Assembly (NCBI RefSeq): GCF_947179165.1
Contig: NC_077237.1
Coordinates: 87,396,341 to 87,460,340 of the forward strand
Direction: 5' to 3'
Length of the DNA: 64,000 nt
From: Solanum dulcamara
Taxonomy: Eukaryota; Streptophyta; Magnoliopsida; Solanales; Solanaceae
Notes under the pieces: model-generated
What the model saw: the letters and a program-made list of their open reading frames with translations, nothing else
Database searches by the model: none
What the model was told of the DNA's origin: nothing
In this document: positions 47,241 through 59,955 of the stretch, piece by piece
How positions within the stretch are numbered: position 1 is the first letter of the stretch
Layout of the letters: each line of letters opens with the position of its first letter
Made by a program: the position numbers and the translations under genes

Positions 47241-47984
47241 GTATGTAGACTTTAATCGTATCTTTGTGGATAGAGAGGTTGTTTTGATAGACTGTCGGCT
47301 CAAAAAAAAATTATCCGACGCAAGATTGTGAGAAAAATAAATAATAAAATAGCAAGATACAAAATAAATTAAGCAACAAATAGTATTACATATTGAAAAA
47401 TAAAACTATGTGATCGATAACTAAATAATACTACTTCAAAAGAGAAGAATATAGCTCAACTACGTATATATTAATCATCAAATTAATTTTCGACAGCACT
47501 CAGCTACATACTAATTAGCCAACACATCATTTTGCTTTCACCAACTATATATATCTTTTTACTCTAAAGCTTTAATATCATTATATCAATCTTTCAAATC
47601 TATAAGCAATATCTCAAGATTTTGGCAATCTCAATTGGTTGATGGAATTTGTCTAAGTAATATATTTTTTATAATATAAACTAATAAACACGACACAAAA
47701 TTATAAATCATATCTTACTCTGACAAGATTAAAAAGTGTTTTAACATTAATATATTTATAAAGATTTATTCTTGTAAACTAATCTATTTAATTGTCTGGC
47801 AACTCCTATACAGTTAAGAAAATGATTACATTTAAACCTTAACTGGCCCTACTTTGATGCATGAAACAAAGTGTATATGTAGAGAATATTTTTCTTTAGC
47901 TTTAAAAGGAATTTTGAAATAATTAAGTCAAAAACTTTTGCAGCCACAAAAGATGGTGCTTCTCTTTATCAATTGCCAAACAGT

Positions 47985-48165
47985 GACCAACATGTTGTGG
48001 TGCAATGGTGGGATTACTCCACCCTTAATCAGAGCTCTAGGTTCGAGTCTTGACTATGGAGCGACACCCCCAAATGAGTCATGCAGTGCGCGATTCGAAT
48101 TTAGTCGAGTTTCCAATGCGGGCTCTAAACACCTGATGGAAAACCAAAAAAATATTGCCAAACAG
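47985..48165 (+). repeat. tRNA-derived SINE head
   Basis: 'tgttgtggtgcaatggtggga' resembles a Pol III A box and 'ctaggttcgagtcttgac' a B box. The region then continues 'gcagtgcgcgattcgaatttagtcgag'. An open frame across it codes for nothing recognisable and is explained by this element. Confidence 0.6.
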
Positions 48166-48351
48166 GGTATCTATTATGCCCCCCCAACCCAACCAACTCA
48201 AAAAGAAAAAGGAAAATAGGTCCTCCCACATGTCACTATTTCATTGTCCTTTCCTAAGTAATGTGGTAGGTTTCATAAATATCATTTTTCAAAACCATTT
48301 GCCCCAATCAATTGGTTTATTTCCATCTGTCCGAATTTGAAAGATAGAATT

Positions 48352-48437
48352 ACCTAGTATTTGTGCTGGTGGGAGGTAACACATAGCCTCGTGAAATTAG
48401 TCAAGGTGCGCACAAGCTAGTCCACGCACCAGAATTA
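48352..48437 (+). repeat. 3' part of a Solanaceae SINE
   Basis: 'tgctggtgggaggtaacacatagcctcgtgaaattagtcaaggtgcgcacaagctagtccacgcacc' matches the 3' half of the SINE family whose consensus ends 'gaattagtcgaggtgcgcgcaagctggcccggacacc'. The tRNA-like head is missing. Confidence 0.6.
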
Positions 48438-48848
48438 TAAAAAATAAGTAAGCACTGTTTTTGGCTTCCAATATTCTGAAGAAACGTACTATGGCATCAA
48501 AACCAAGTAAATAAAGTTTTTTCTAAACTACTAGTAAACACCAATGATCATTCTTGGAACTTTCTAATGTAAAAGAAACACTGAAAATTGATTGTTTGAT
48601 ATACCATGTGTGGGTAAAACAAAGTATGAATCCTCAAAATACAATCAGAACAAATTGTTTGGAATTGACTTCAAATCTCTGAAGAAATGAGTATAAATGG
48701 ATACAAGAACTTGATAGATTCAAGTTGTTATTTTCACAATTTGTTTAACTATCATTAATTTGAAGAAAATGAAACAGCTTTCCAAACTATATTTGATGAC
48801 ACTATTATCAATACATACAAACAACAATCTATGACAATTTTTCACAAT

Positions 48849-51800
48849 CTATACATTGCACCTGTCATACCCTGAGAACCAAGAAGAGGGCTCTCCAAAT
48901 TTTGGTAGGTCCTCCTCTTTGGTGCTGTAGAATGGCGCGAATTCTTCTTTCCACCGATCATCACCTGTTTCAGTATTATCATATGCAGTTTCTGATGTAT
49001 CTTTAGGTAGATGGGGTTCTTCTCGTAAATGGTTCAAACTGTTGATCTCCTCCTCGTGTTTTTTCTTCAATTTATCAATCTGTTTATAAGCCTGATTAGC
49101 TTCTTGCTCCGCATGAATGGCTCGTTTCTGCATATATTTCCCAAACTTGTTAGGCAAATTTAGAAAGAAGGTATACATACAAGCAAGAGTGACCAGTGAC
49201 ACAGATGGAAAAATAATGTACTTTGAAGGCACATATATAACACGATACGTTGTCCCAATTTCCTTGTGCATGGGATAAACAGCAAGGTCATATTTCCTGG
49301 CAAGTCATATTGCTCCTACGAGTTGATTTAGATATCAGAGATGCTTCTTTGTTTCTAGAGCATAGGTGAAACTTAGTCTATATATGTAAACATAGTGTGA
49401 TGCGCAGAGTTCATGCAATGGTCCTCCCTTCGAATATTAATGGAATTTCTTTTACCATGTAAAAAGATGTTGATCATTCAAGCGCACCGTCTCTACTGAC
49501 CAATATTGCATCCATTTTTCCGGTAACTTTTCAAGTAAAGCATTTCCCAGAACTTCCTTTTTTATTCAATGAGAAACCAGAATATGGGTATCATGAACAG
49601 TGGATAGTCATTGTTCCAGAATCTCATGCTAAACCATCGAGAAAAATAACGAAAAAATGGAAAGAGAGATGGATGTAAGGGAAGTGTTCGGCCATGCAAA
49701 GAGGAGTTACTTGTGTCTAGCTGACTATAAGAATGTTCAACTGCTGCAACAAAAAATATATGTCTAGCTGACTATAAGAATGTTCAACTGCTCCAACAAC
49801 AATATATGTACTGATAGAATAAATTGTAACAAGAACGCAATAGATTCAAAAACTCACCTCTGCAGCTGCAATATCTTCTTCTGCTTCTTTAAGCCGTGCA
49901 AGCAATTCCCCAGCTGCTTGTACCGCTTCAGCAGTATCCCTAAGTTGGTTCTGAAGTTCGTTATTTTCATCCCTATAATAGTGCCTTTCCTTTTCCCTCT
50001 CCACTCTCAGAGCTGAAATTTCTGCAGCAAGAGCATTTATGAATTTAGATTCAGCACCTCTAACTCCTGCTTTTGTGGCTGCTTTTTTAACATCCTCTAT
50101 ACCAACTTGGACCTTCCTATGCCTTGCAAGCAGTTGAATATGTCTCTCTTCTAGTTCAGCATACTGTTCAATCATTCGTGCATGGCCCTGCATTGCCCTC
50201 TGCATTGCTTCTTTCAGCTCTTCTGAGCATTTCTTTTCCAAATCTAGTTCTTGTTTTCGTTTTTCAGACAAGGTGCGGCTAGCTTGTAGGTCTAACCTCA
50301 ACTCTTCTACCAGAGAAATCCACTTACTCTCTGTTTCAGTCCATTGTATTCTCTCCCTTTCAAAACTCTGTTCAGAACTCTCCTCATTGGACTCTGGAAT
50401 TGTTGATAAAGTTGGAGGCACACTGGGCTCACATGGATATGTTAATTGTAGAAGAGAATCTTCTTTCCTGGATGACTTTGGTGAAAAGTCCAGATAAAAC
50501 TGTAGCTGGCTCCTCAAATCCTGAATCTCCTCCAGTAAAACATCCCTCTCACCTAAGTCAAAGAAGTTATGATACCGCTCCAGCTCTTCTTGAACTCTTC
50601 TTAGTGCAAGTCTCTCACTTAAAACCTCAGGATGATTCTCATACTTTGCCTTCAGAAGCTGCAGCAAATGACAATGGCAACATGTTTAGGGAAAACAAAA
50701 ACATTTCAGAAGACAATTTTAAGGTCAGATGCATGCCTTATTCTCATGAATCAGTGCCAACAACTCATCCTCCATGAACTCCTCCTTCGGTAAAATACCA
50801 TCCATGTAACTCTCAAGGCGAATGATCTTATCTTCACGTGTTTGGCTAATTACAGCATTGCATTCTCGTTCATGTTTGTATTGCTGGATCTGCCATTGGT
50901 TGCAAAGCATTTCAAAGATATGAGGAAGTAATGAAAATTGGCAGGTTTTGAACAATGATACATACCAAACGGTTGAGTTGTGTGATTTCAGAAGTTTGCT
51001 TGGAAAATATATCTTCAAGTGCCATCTCTCTCCGTATAGCTCCAGCCAAGACCTTTTCTACTGCCTGTAAAAAGTTAGGATGATTGCACAGTCATAAGAA
51101 TCATGCAAGACTAAAAGAACCAAAATTTCTGTTTTGAGAAATCTTCAACATACTTTAGGTACTTGAATCTGGAAGTTTTCACAGGAATGGGATTCAGTTT
51201 CAGATACCAACTGTAATCCATTAACAGGTACCAACTGCAAATTTGAGCCATCATCTGCATCTTTAAGCTCTTGCAGCGAATTTCTTGCCTTACATTTACT
51301 ACACAAAAACATTGAACCTCCTTCAAATGATTCATGATCTTTTGTAACAGTTTGAACTCCAACATCTACTTTAGCAACTGGTATGATTGCACTAATATCA
51401 GCAGCTTTGCAAGAAAATCTGACCGAGGAGCGCCTCAAAGATGTACTTTGTCGATGAGTACTAATAATTTCAAGTCCCCGCTGAAGACTAGCCGCCAAAT
51501 GTTCAGTTGAAGTGAAACAGCTTTTGTTTCTTTGATTTGTTAGAGAATTCAAACAAATACTGTTTGAAGGCTTTGTGAAGGATAAGTCTGGGGTATCTAA
51601 TTTATCTCCAAGATCCTTCTTTGAAGCACTCAGCATTGAAGTCCCAAGACTTTTGCTACTGCTATTAGCTCTTGGTGAAATGCTTGGAGCAGGATAGTCC
51701 AAAATAGGCGACACATCACATTGAACTATACTGAGATTAGTGAAGGCTGTATTTCCCTCCAAGCTCTTAGAAGAGTTCTCTGGAGTCCGTTCAGAATGTT

Positions 51801-54800
51801 TTTCTGAAGGTGAGTCCTCTACCACTTCCTGTTGTCCTTGATTCAGCATTTCGTTGGCAGAAGACAGGACATACTCATCTTCAGTTGGCTCCATAGAAGA
51901 ATCCTTACCTAGATTTTTGAAGTCCTGCAGTCCAGCACCATCAACAGTACCGCTTTCATGCTCGACAACTGCTTCAGATACCTCTTCCTCCATGGTAACA
52001 TCTGTATCCTCGGATGCTTTCTCCCTGTTGCAGCCATACTCTTTTTCCCCATGCTGTACTGTAGAATCAAGTAGTGAAGAACCTTTTGAAAAGGTCCTCC
52101 GCAGGATCCCAAGCATACTATTCTCTTTACTGCCTTCAGATAAGAGACCTAATAGTTCGGCTTCCTCAACGACTTCCATTTCTGTATCACCGTCATCATC
52201 AACAGGTAGATTCATTGGATGGTTAAGGCTAAACTTTAATAGATTTAAGCTTCTACGAACGCTCCACCCTGCCTGATCTGCTTGACAACCATTTGCCTTC
52301 ATTCTTAACAATTCCGCCTGTTCAGAGTAGGGGGGGAAAGGCATTAAACCAATTGACATAATTGAGCACCTTATGTTAAGGTGCATCAATCACAGGTAAA
52401 TGCAAGAGAGTTTACCCTTAGCTGACGTATAACTTCTCTCAAAACATTAACATCATCTTGCATTTCTTCATTGATTACCGCCTTATTCTTGATTGCCTTT
52501 GCACGCTGAGCAAATCTCAGGGTACTCAAAGTCTCGCTCTTACAACTGCATTATCAAAAAAGAACTGAGCTCTAGATTTAATGAAGATAAACATGACTGT
52601 AGAACAAAAACAGCATCAAAAAGTAGGGTTGTGAAATCTACCTTTGGGATGGAGAAACAGCGCAGATCATTGCAAGTTTTGCATTCCCACCGAGAGATTC
52701 CTGTAACAAAAATGTCAACTTGGAATCTCTATAGGGGATGTGCCTATGCTTGCCCGTTTGAGAAACTTCTGCAAGAATGTTTATTAAGTTCCTGTAAATT
52801 TCAAACAATAGTGCGATCAGCAACATATACAATAAGTCAACTTATAGTCAAAAAGATGACCCTAAGTTCCTGAAAGGTATGTAACCCCCACAATAAAGGC
52901 AAGCACTATATTCTGAGAGACCTTTACTTTGACATGTTGGATCTTAGATATCCAACATTCACTCCTGACTCCTATATAACATTGCTAGTCTCATAACTGT
53001 TCTACAAAATTTGCCTTTCACTTTGAAAAGTGTCATGCAATTGCATAAGACTTTGTACCAATCCTCCATTTTAGCCATAATATTATGTATTAAATCTTTA
53101 TCTATAATGAGATACTCCTGAAAGACTGAGCCTAGATATCTAAACTGTCAGCACGTAAACCTAAAAGATAAATCTGAAAAAATAAGAGATGAGAAGAATA
53201 TAGATTACTTGATGATTTGAAGAATACAAGACGTATTTATAGGTTTAAACACAAGGCATAAATGATATTTGTCTAATATGAGAATATCTAACCTAAGAGC
53301 TTAGTACTTCATGTTTTTTAACTCAATAACTCTGACATTCTAATACTCTCATAGCATTCTATCACTTCACTGTTTATTCTGACAAACTAGAAAGTAGAGT
53401 CACTGAAATCTAACCAGAAAAGTTTCTATGCAGAAAATGACCGGAATAATGTCCAGAAAGAGGGGATGCTGTGAACAATCTCCAGAAAAGAACAATCATA
53501 GGAAGCTAGTATGATGCTACCAGAACGGTTAGGAAGAAAGGGGTAGTGCCGTTGGAGTGGTCACTAAGGTGTGGTGCCGCCAAAACAGTCAAAAGTTAGC
53601 TACACAAGTTTCTAATCTTTGAGTTCTTTATAAGCTTCATACTTTCATCACAATACTCAACACACCCTTAATACTGATGTTAAAGAAGAGTTTGTCTCAT
53701 AAATAAAATATCTATGTAACTTATCTCACATATTTCAAAAACTAGTGTATCCATCCCAAAGTTGTTCAAGCATTAAGGAAGACTAATAGGCATGTGACTT
53801 AGTAATTAGAGCAGGTCACTGCTGCCTGGAATCCAAGAAATGATAACCAGTAAAGAAGGATTTTAAATTCGTCATCTAGTAGTCATGTACTTATCGAAAG
53901 ATGTATACTTTCAAGCAACTGAGTTTCTTTACTTTTCCGATACAATAAAATTGCACTTCCAGAAGGCAAGATTCATGAAAAAGATCATAATGCTCGATTG
54001 AGAAAACAATCTTTTCATGGGAAGAACATTTGTTTCGCTCACAGATACTATATTTCTCTATGACGATGGTGTATTGGACAGCTTGCACGTACCTCAGCTC
54101 CACCAGGTACCCACTAAACTCCAACCAGCACAGGTACCAGATAACTCTGCCCACTAAGGCTGAGGCAAGAAAAATTCACCAAGTGTTTTTTGCCTCTGCT
54201 GGTATTTCATATGTGACCTCATGGTTCTTCTCCCATTTCACAGACCACTAGGTTACACCCTCGGGTGCCACTCACAAATACTATGTTCTTTTGTCCGTCA
54301 CGAAATAAAACACCAAAAACAAAACAAAAAATCAATACCATATAGGCCAAAGAGATCTGTAGAAGGATCAATACATGTATTAGCAGTTCCTGGGTATCAC
54401 AGAAGGAAAGTAAGAAATCTTGTTTCATCTTAGAGTGGACTCAATTATGTTCTTCTTCAATCAATTTGTTATGGGCAATTATACAATTCCTAATCACATA
54501 CATTAACAATGGGTTGTAACCTACTTGAGAGCTAAACCAAGAATAATTCTTCTCCCAAAATGATAAAGAAACAAACGTACCCCAACTGTGAAAGTGATTT
54601 ATTGATATTCCCTGCTTCCTTCAAGCGTTCACCAGCTGCACCAGTTAGCTTTTGCCTTTCTGATCCAGCAAGATCAACAAGATTTATTCTACTCCTCTTT
54701 AGGTGGCTTATACCATCTGCCATGCTCTGAAATTAAAAGTTCAAAATAGACCAAATAACAGAATTTGTCAGATCTCCATAACAACCAAATAACTTATTAT

Positions 54801-57800
54801 GCCAGCAAAGTTTTGCATGCACACTCGGAGCATGCAAATAATAATGGATAACAAACAACGCATCACTTAGCATTTAAAAGAACTCAGATTATTGTTAGAA
54901 AGGACATAAGATTGTATTACCTTGCACCGTGATTCAACAGAACAGGTGAATACACTGTGAGAACGTGAACTCTCAGCATTCACACTCGTAGCACCAGTTC
55001 TCCTGTTTGACACTCCCTGTAATATTTTTGTTGAACAAGTTCTATAAGCTTATCTGATACCAGTCCGATTAATCATAGAAATTCCAGAAGTCCAAGTAAA
55101 AGAATTAGAAAACAACTATTAACAATGACTTTTGCCATTGATCTGAGATCAACTTGCTAAACAACTTTGGACCCTGATCTGAGATCAACTTGCTAAACAA
55201 TAGACTCATTATTGAGTAATGGATACAAGTTGATGCCTAAAGATAATGGGAACAGTGAAGCAGAGACCCCAGTAATAAAATTCTTTTGATAAGTAACTCG
55301 GTGGTAAAATTCGAGTAAAGACAAAAAAAAAAAGTTGCAGCATGTTATTGAAAGGTAAGGCATTATCATTAGGACCCTAAAACTTCTGTCCTTCCATCTT
55401 TCAGTATATCAAAATAATGGGCAAACCACGGGGAAAAACAGGAGTTCCAAGTTTGGACCTTACCAAAACTTGATTGAAATTGATTAAGCTTCCTTGTCAA
55501 ATGCATTGATATTGCAGTATAATGAGTTAATGATTTATTAGGAACAGCAGTAGAACTTTATCATTTATGTTACTGAACATTCTGCACCTAAGCAAGTTTT
55601 TTGTTTGTTATCCATTTCAAAATAATTGTCCAAGTGACTTCCCTGATGCACATATTCACTTGGCTAACTGTTTTCCTATACTGGTCTATTCTATCTGGCA
55701 AACATAGTCATGCCTGCATTACTCTATGTCTAATAGTTGAATTAAAATATGGAAGGAGTCTGAACCTTCATCAGAAGCTTTGTTACATCCTTCATGGAGG
55801 ACACACATTCCTCAGTCAAATTTTCCACATAAACACCTGTTCTGACATCTTCCCTGATCTGAAAAGAGAAGTCAAATTGAAAATCCTTTAACAAATAAGT
55901 AGAACTAGGGATACAGATAATGCACACAACACTCTTCTATATTGTATTTCCTTTTTTACCTGGAGATTTTTTTGACTAGGATCCAACAGATCAGTTATTT
56001 GTTCATTGTATATCTGTACATCATTAATGTTAAAGATTAGACAACTGCAAGTATAGAGTTTATTCCACGTTAAAACTGAATAGGTCCAGTCCAATTAACC
56101 TCAAGAAAAGAACATTGACACTGATACATGAGCTGTTTGTCAGCATGCTTGATTTGTTCCTGAAAAGAAAATGCATGTATTATGGAATTGCATTTTATAC
56201 AACATATAAAATCCAGGAAATATAGGATCACAGAGACAACATATCACCTCCTCAATACGTTCAAAAAGCCTCTGAAAAACACGTGGGGCTAAGCCCTGTT
56301 GATCAATGGTCAAGTTTTCTCCCAACAAGGCGTTGGCTGGTCCCCAAATTGTATAGGTCTTCCCACTACCAGTCTGATCAATTCAATTTCCAAGTCAAAT
56401 TTAATATTATTGGGACGTGTGATATGTCAAGCAAAAGAAAGAACATTTGAAGTTGTGCAGGCATATTTAACATATAGCAGGAGGATGTAGTAGGCTAACA
56501 TTACCTGCCCATAAGCAAATACTGAACTGTTAAACCCAGCAAGACAATTCTCAACAACAGGAGCTCCCACGTGCTGGAATATATCAACCTGAAAGAACAA
56601 TCAAAAAGAAGAATCAAATGCATCACTCATTATTCTTCTTTTGGTATACTTGTATATCGAAGCAAAGAACAACAAGAAGGAAAGATGAAGCATACTTATC
56701 TGATTAAAGTATACTCAATAAAGCTATTTCCTCTACAAGCATAGGTAACAAGTTATTATTTTTTACCTGTGTTGATTGTGTATCTGCAATAGAGTCAAAT
56801 GTAAAAGTATGCCCAGCTATTGACAAAGAATCATTAGAGATCTTCTGGACAACAACTTCTCCCTCTTCCTCATCCTTGGTTGGCGGCCTCATTCTCACTA
56901 TGACCTGATTTAGATGAGAAAAGTTGCAGAAATCAATATGTGATCAACCAGTACTAGGCACTTAGACAGTGTCTCTTTGAACCAATCAAACAGAGGGTAG
57001 AATGAGGCAGAATGACAGACAAAAGAGAGTGGATCAAATACTATTGGAATAAACAGCAAGCCGGTATTGATAACAGCAAGCCAAGTCACTCTCAGCGTTT
57101 TAAAATTTCAAATGAATGCATATAATTGTATGTTCCTATGAATGAAAACCATTGTCAAGATTGAATAGAATAGAGAACGGATATTTCTAGTTTACTTGTT
57201 CTTCTACAGGTTCACTCAGCAGTCGAACTAAAGAAGACATAAATGATAGGTGATCTCTTCCTCCAAGTGAACAACCTTCCGAGCAATCAGTAACACCATT
57301 CCTAACAAATAGCAGAAATTTCACCGAAAAATCCAACAGAGATTTTAATATCCAAGGGAAAAAACAAGTAGATACAGAAAGAGAAGTACCGTGCAGAAAT
57401 AGTCATAAAATCCAGCATGGATAGAAAGGATTCATATAATTGACCCTAGCACATTTGAGATTGATGCTTACACTTGAATCGAGGCTCTATCAGAAACAAC
57501 CTCTCTACCTCCCAAAGTAAGGGCAAAGTCTAGGTACACTCTACCATCCCCACTCACCACTTGTGAGATTACACAAGTTGTGCTTAATTGATTGATTGAT
57601 TGATAATTAATTTATCAGCTCTCCAAACTAATAAATCAATCACTTTTAGGAGACCCTCAAAGTACAAACAATTGACCACAAAAGGCAGAAATTTGATGGA
57701 ATTAACCAACATAACTCATCTTATATCATCACAAGAAAAACAGCATCAACTACCACACTTCAATCCTAAACAAGTCAGAGTTAGCTATAAGAATCCTACA

Positions 57801-58241
57801 TATAACAATTCACCTCTACTTGAACCAGTTCCATTCCAATTCGAAAAAAAACAAGCAGCAAAATTTAACGTAATAGCCTCAAAATTTTACCTTGACTCCT
57901 GAATCAGAAGATCCAGCAACTGCATTCTCAGTACCAACAGACTCCAAATTGAGCTTCCGTTTCAAATTATTCGAGTTAGGCGGTCGAGGAGGCAGAGGAC
58001 TCTTAATCTTCAAACCAACTGCCGGCGATGAGCTCAGATCTAACGGATGATACGGCGGAGGAGCATTCTCTTTAGATGATTTATGCTTCCTTGTACTATT
58101 ACTGCTAGGATTACTAGGCGAATTCGATGGTTTTTGCTTCAAAGAGGTAGGGTTTGGAGATGAGGACGGCGGCATTGTAGCTCCAGTAGCCTCGTGATTC
58201 TCCCTTAAGATCGTGTTTCGTTGTTGCATATAGTGCTTCAT
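48849..58241 (-). CDS. Kinesin-12 motor protein (KIN-12E/F-like)
   Basis: Sixteen exons are deduced: 58241-57891, 56904-56767, 56588-56505, 56373-56248, 56159-56100, 56013-55960, 55858-55766, 55016-54921, 54726-54581, 52791-52642, 52545-52416, 52317-51154, 51064-50966, 50889-50737, 50658-49858 and 49127-48849. Total 1307 aa with continuous frame. A Ser/Pro-rich head of about 115 residues precedes an N-terminal motor. The motor shows VIVRMRPP, the P loop GQTGSGKT (190-197), NRRTGAT...SSRSH (318-322) and DLAGSERQ (352-359), then the neck [20 protein letters not shown] low-complexity acidic region (the 1164-base exon) and long coiled coils follow ([23 protein letters not shown], the [16 protein letters not shown] region). 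Plant kinesin-12s drive phragmoplast and spindle microtubule organisation. The intron after exon 14 needs a GC donor (AAG|GCATGC). The E or F class is a guess from the tail. Confidence 0.92.
57478..57600 (-). repeat. SolS-like SINE in kinesin intron 1
   Basis: On the minus strand it reads 'gtgtaatctcacaagtggtgagtggggatggtagagtgtacctagactttgccc', then 'gggaggtagagaggttgtttctgatagagcctcgattcaag'. This is the typical SolS order, moderately diverged. Confidence 0.7.
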
Positions 58242-58249
58242 TACTTTTT

Positions 58250-59620
58250 TTTTCTCTACAGAAATGGCGATGATGAAGAAAAAGGAGATGAAGGGTGTTA
58301 GGGTTCTGAGGTAGCCGTTGGGTATTTGATGAATTTGAATTGAAATAAGAGGGAAATGGAAGGTGTGGAGGTGGGGGGGGGGTAAAGCTATAGTAAGTGA
58401 CTTTATTACCCTATCTACGTGACGTGGATATGAAAAACTAGTTCATAAGAAAAGAATAATTGCGCTTTCTCCACCTATTTGACGTGGGACAGAGCGACTT
58501 GAAATCTATTGTGTGATTTCATGAGCTAAAACGAGGCAAGGATAAGCATAACTTTAATGTTACTCTGTTATGGATTTGTCTAATTTACATTCGAAAATTT
58601 AATTTTTAAGGTTTAAGTCTAGAATTCATTTTTGTTCTTATATTGTAATAGAATTGTGATGATTTTTTTTATTTCTCTTTCGATGTTCTGTATCTATATT
58701 GAAGTTCAATTAATTTGATTCACACCACGTAAAGCTCGTTTTGAGAAAACACCCCTTACTAAGGTTTTTTTGGAAATTGGGATTTCTGATTAAAAGTTAA
58801 ACAGTCTCATCAACCGCATCATATCAAAAATCATGATGATAACAAGCAAATGAGCGAATTTAACTTGACAAATACATAGATCTAGTTTATCTTCATCAAT
58901 TTTTGGTGTAAAATCTTAAAAGTAACGTCATTTTAAGACTTTAAAAATAAAATATATTTTATTACGTCCAACGAATAACCTTAATCTAACTAATAATCAT
59001 ATAATGATTTTCTCTATAGCTTTATACCTAACTGAGTTTAAACCAAAGTTACTTAATTTTATCGAATTTGCAAAGTATACTCTAGCTCCGTCTCTGCTTA
59101 GAGATTGTACCACGTTGTAGGATCCGAACCCAAAATGATTATTTAATTGTTATACTTTTTTTTGAAATGACTTTGTTCTGGATCTGAAAATGGAAAAAGA
59201 AATATTACAGACAGATCAGATTTTTGAAAATGCATAATGAGTCAACAACAGTCCTTTGACATTTCTTGTCTTTAATGGTGAAAAGCAAATTGCCAGAAAG
59301 CATTTTATACCAAAACCAAGAACATGATTCACTTTAGCAAAAAGGCATGAGATGTGTTCAGCTTTGAATACATAAAAGCCTTTGTAATAGTCAACCGCGT
59401 ATTTATTTTTAGAATACAAAAAAAGAAGATCTATTATATTAGGGAATGAAGGTCATTTTAGTATTATTAGTATTATTTTATTATTCGATTTTAGTATTAC
59501 CTAATGTTTCATTTACTTGAGGTATCATATCTTTTAGTGTTGCTACTATTTTTCTTCTTCATTGTTTTCTAACATGATTTTATCGCTACTGTATTTGCTT
59601 TGAATATTTGAGTCAAAAAT
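58250..59620. other. Spacer between kinesin-12 and the cycloisomerase
   Basis: The first 150 bases are the kinesin 5' flank, including a G-run at about 58371-58381. The rest is AT-rich with no recognised gene. A short frame at 59216-59419 has no gene-like features. Confidence 0.4.
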
Positions 59621-59624
59621 CTGT

Positions 59625-59735
59625 CAAAAACAGCCTCTCTACCACAACAAAGGTAGGGGGGTATAATCTGCATAAACCCTACACTCCACAGACCCCACTT
59701 GTAGGATTATAGCTATGTTATTGTTGTTTTTGCTC
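59625..59735 (-). repeat. SolS-like SINE downstream of the cycloisomerase
   Basis: On the minus strand: 'ataatcctacaagtggggtctgtggagtgtagggtttatgcagattatacccccctacctttgt', followed by 'gtagagaggctgtttttgacag'. It is the same family as the copy at 57478-57600. Confidence 0.65.
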
Positions 59736-59955
59736 TAAAGAAACACATATAGGCACCAATTTCTTAGAAGCTACTAATAAAACATAGTGTTGATAAAGAG
59801 TGCTACTTAACATCATTCTGAGAATGTCTAAAAGTTGATAAGAGTACAACAAGGGGCTCAATCTGATCATAGTCAACATCATTTCAAGAAGAGACTCTGA
59901 ACAGCTGATATTACAGAAGGTTTTAACTTTTCTGTGTCTCGTGATTCGAAGTCCT

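Noticed and set aside
47985..48060. Possible tRNA gene
   Set aside because: Only the promoter boxes are tRNA-like; no acceptor stem or anticodon arm can be folded by eye, and SINE text follows.
47938..48219. 93-codon frame with Pro-rich end
   Set aside because: It is explained by a tRNA-derived SINE with A- and B-box-like sequences.
50400..50777. 125-codon plus-strand frame
   Set aside because: It is antisense to kinesin exons 14-15 and the intron between them.
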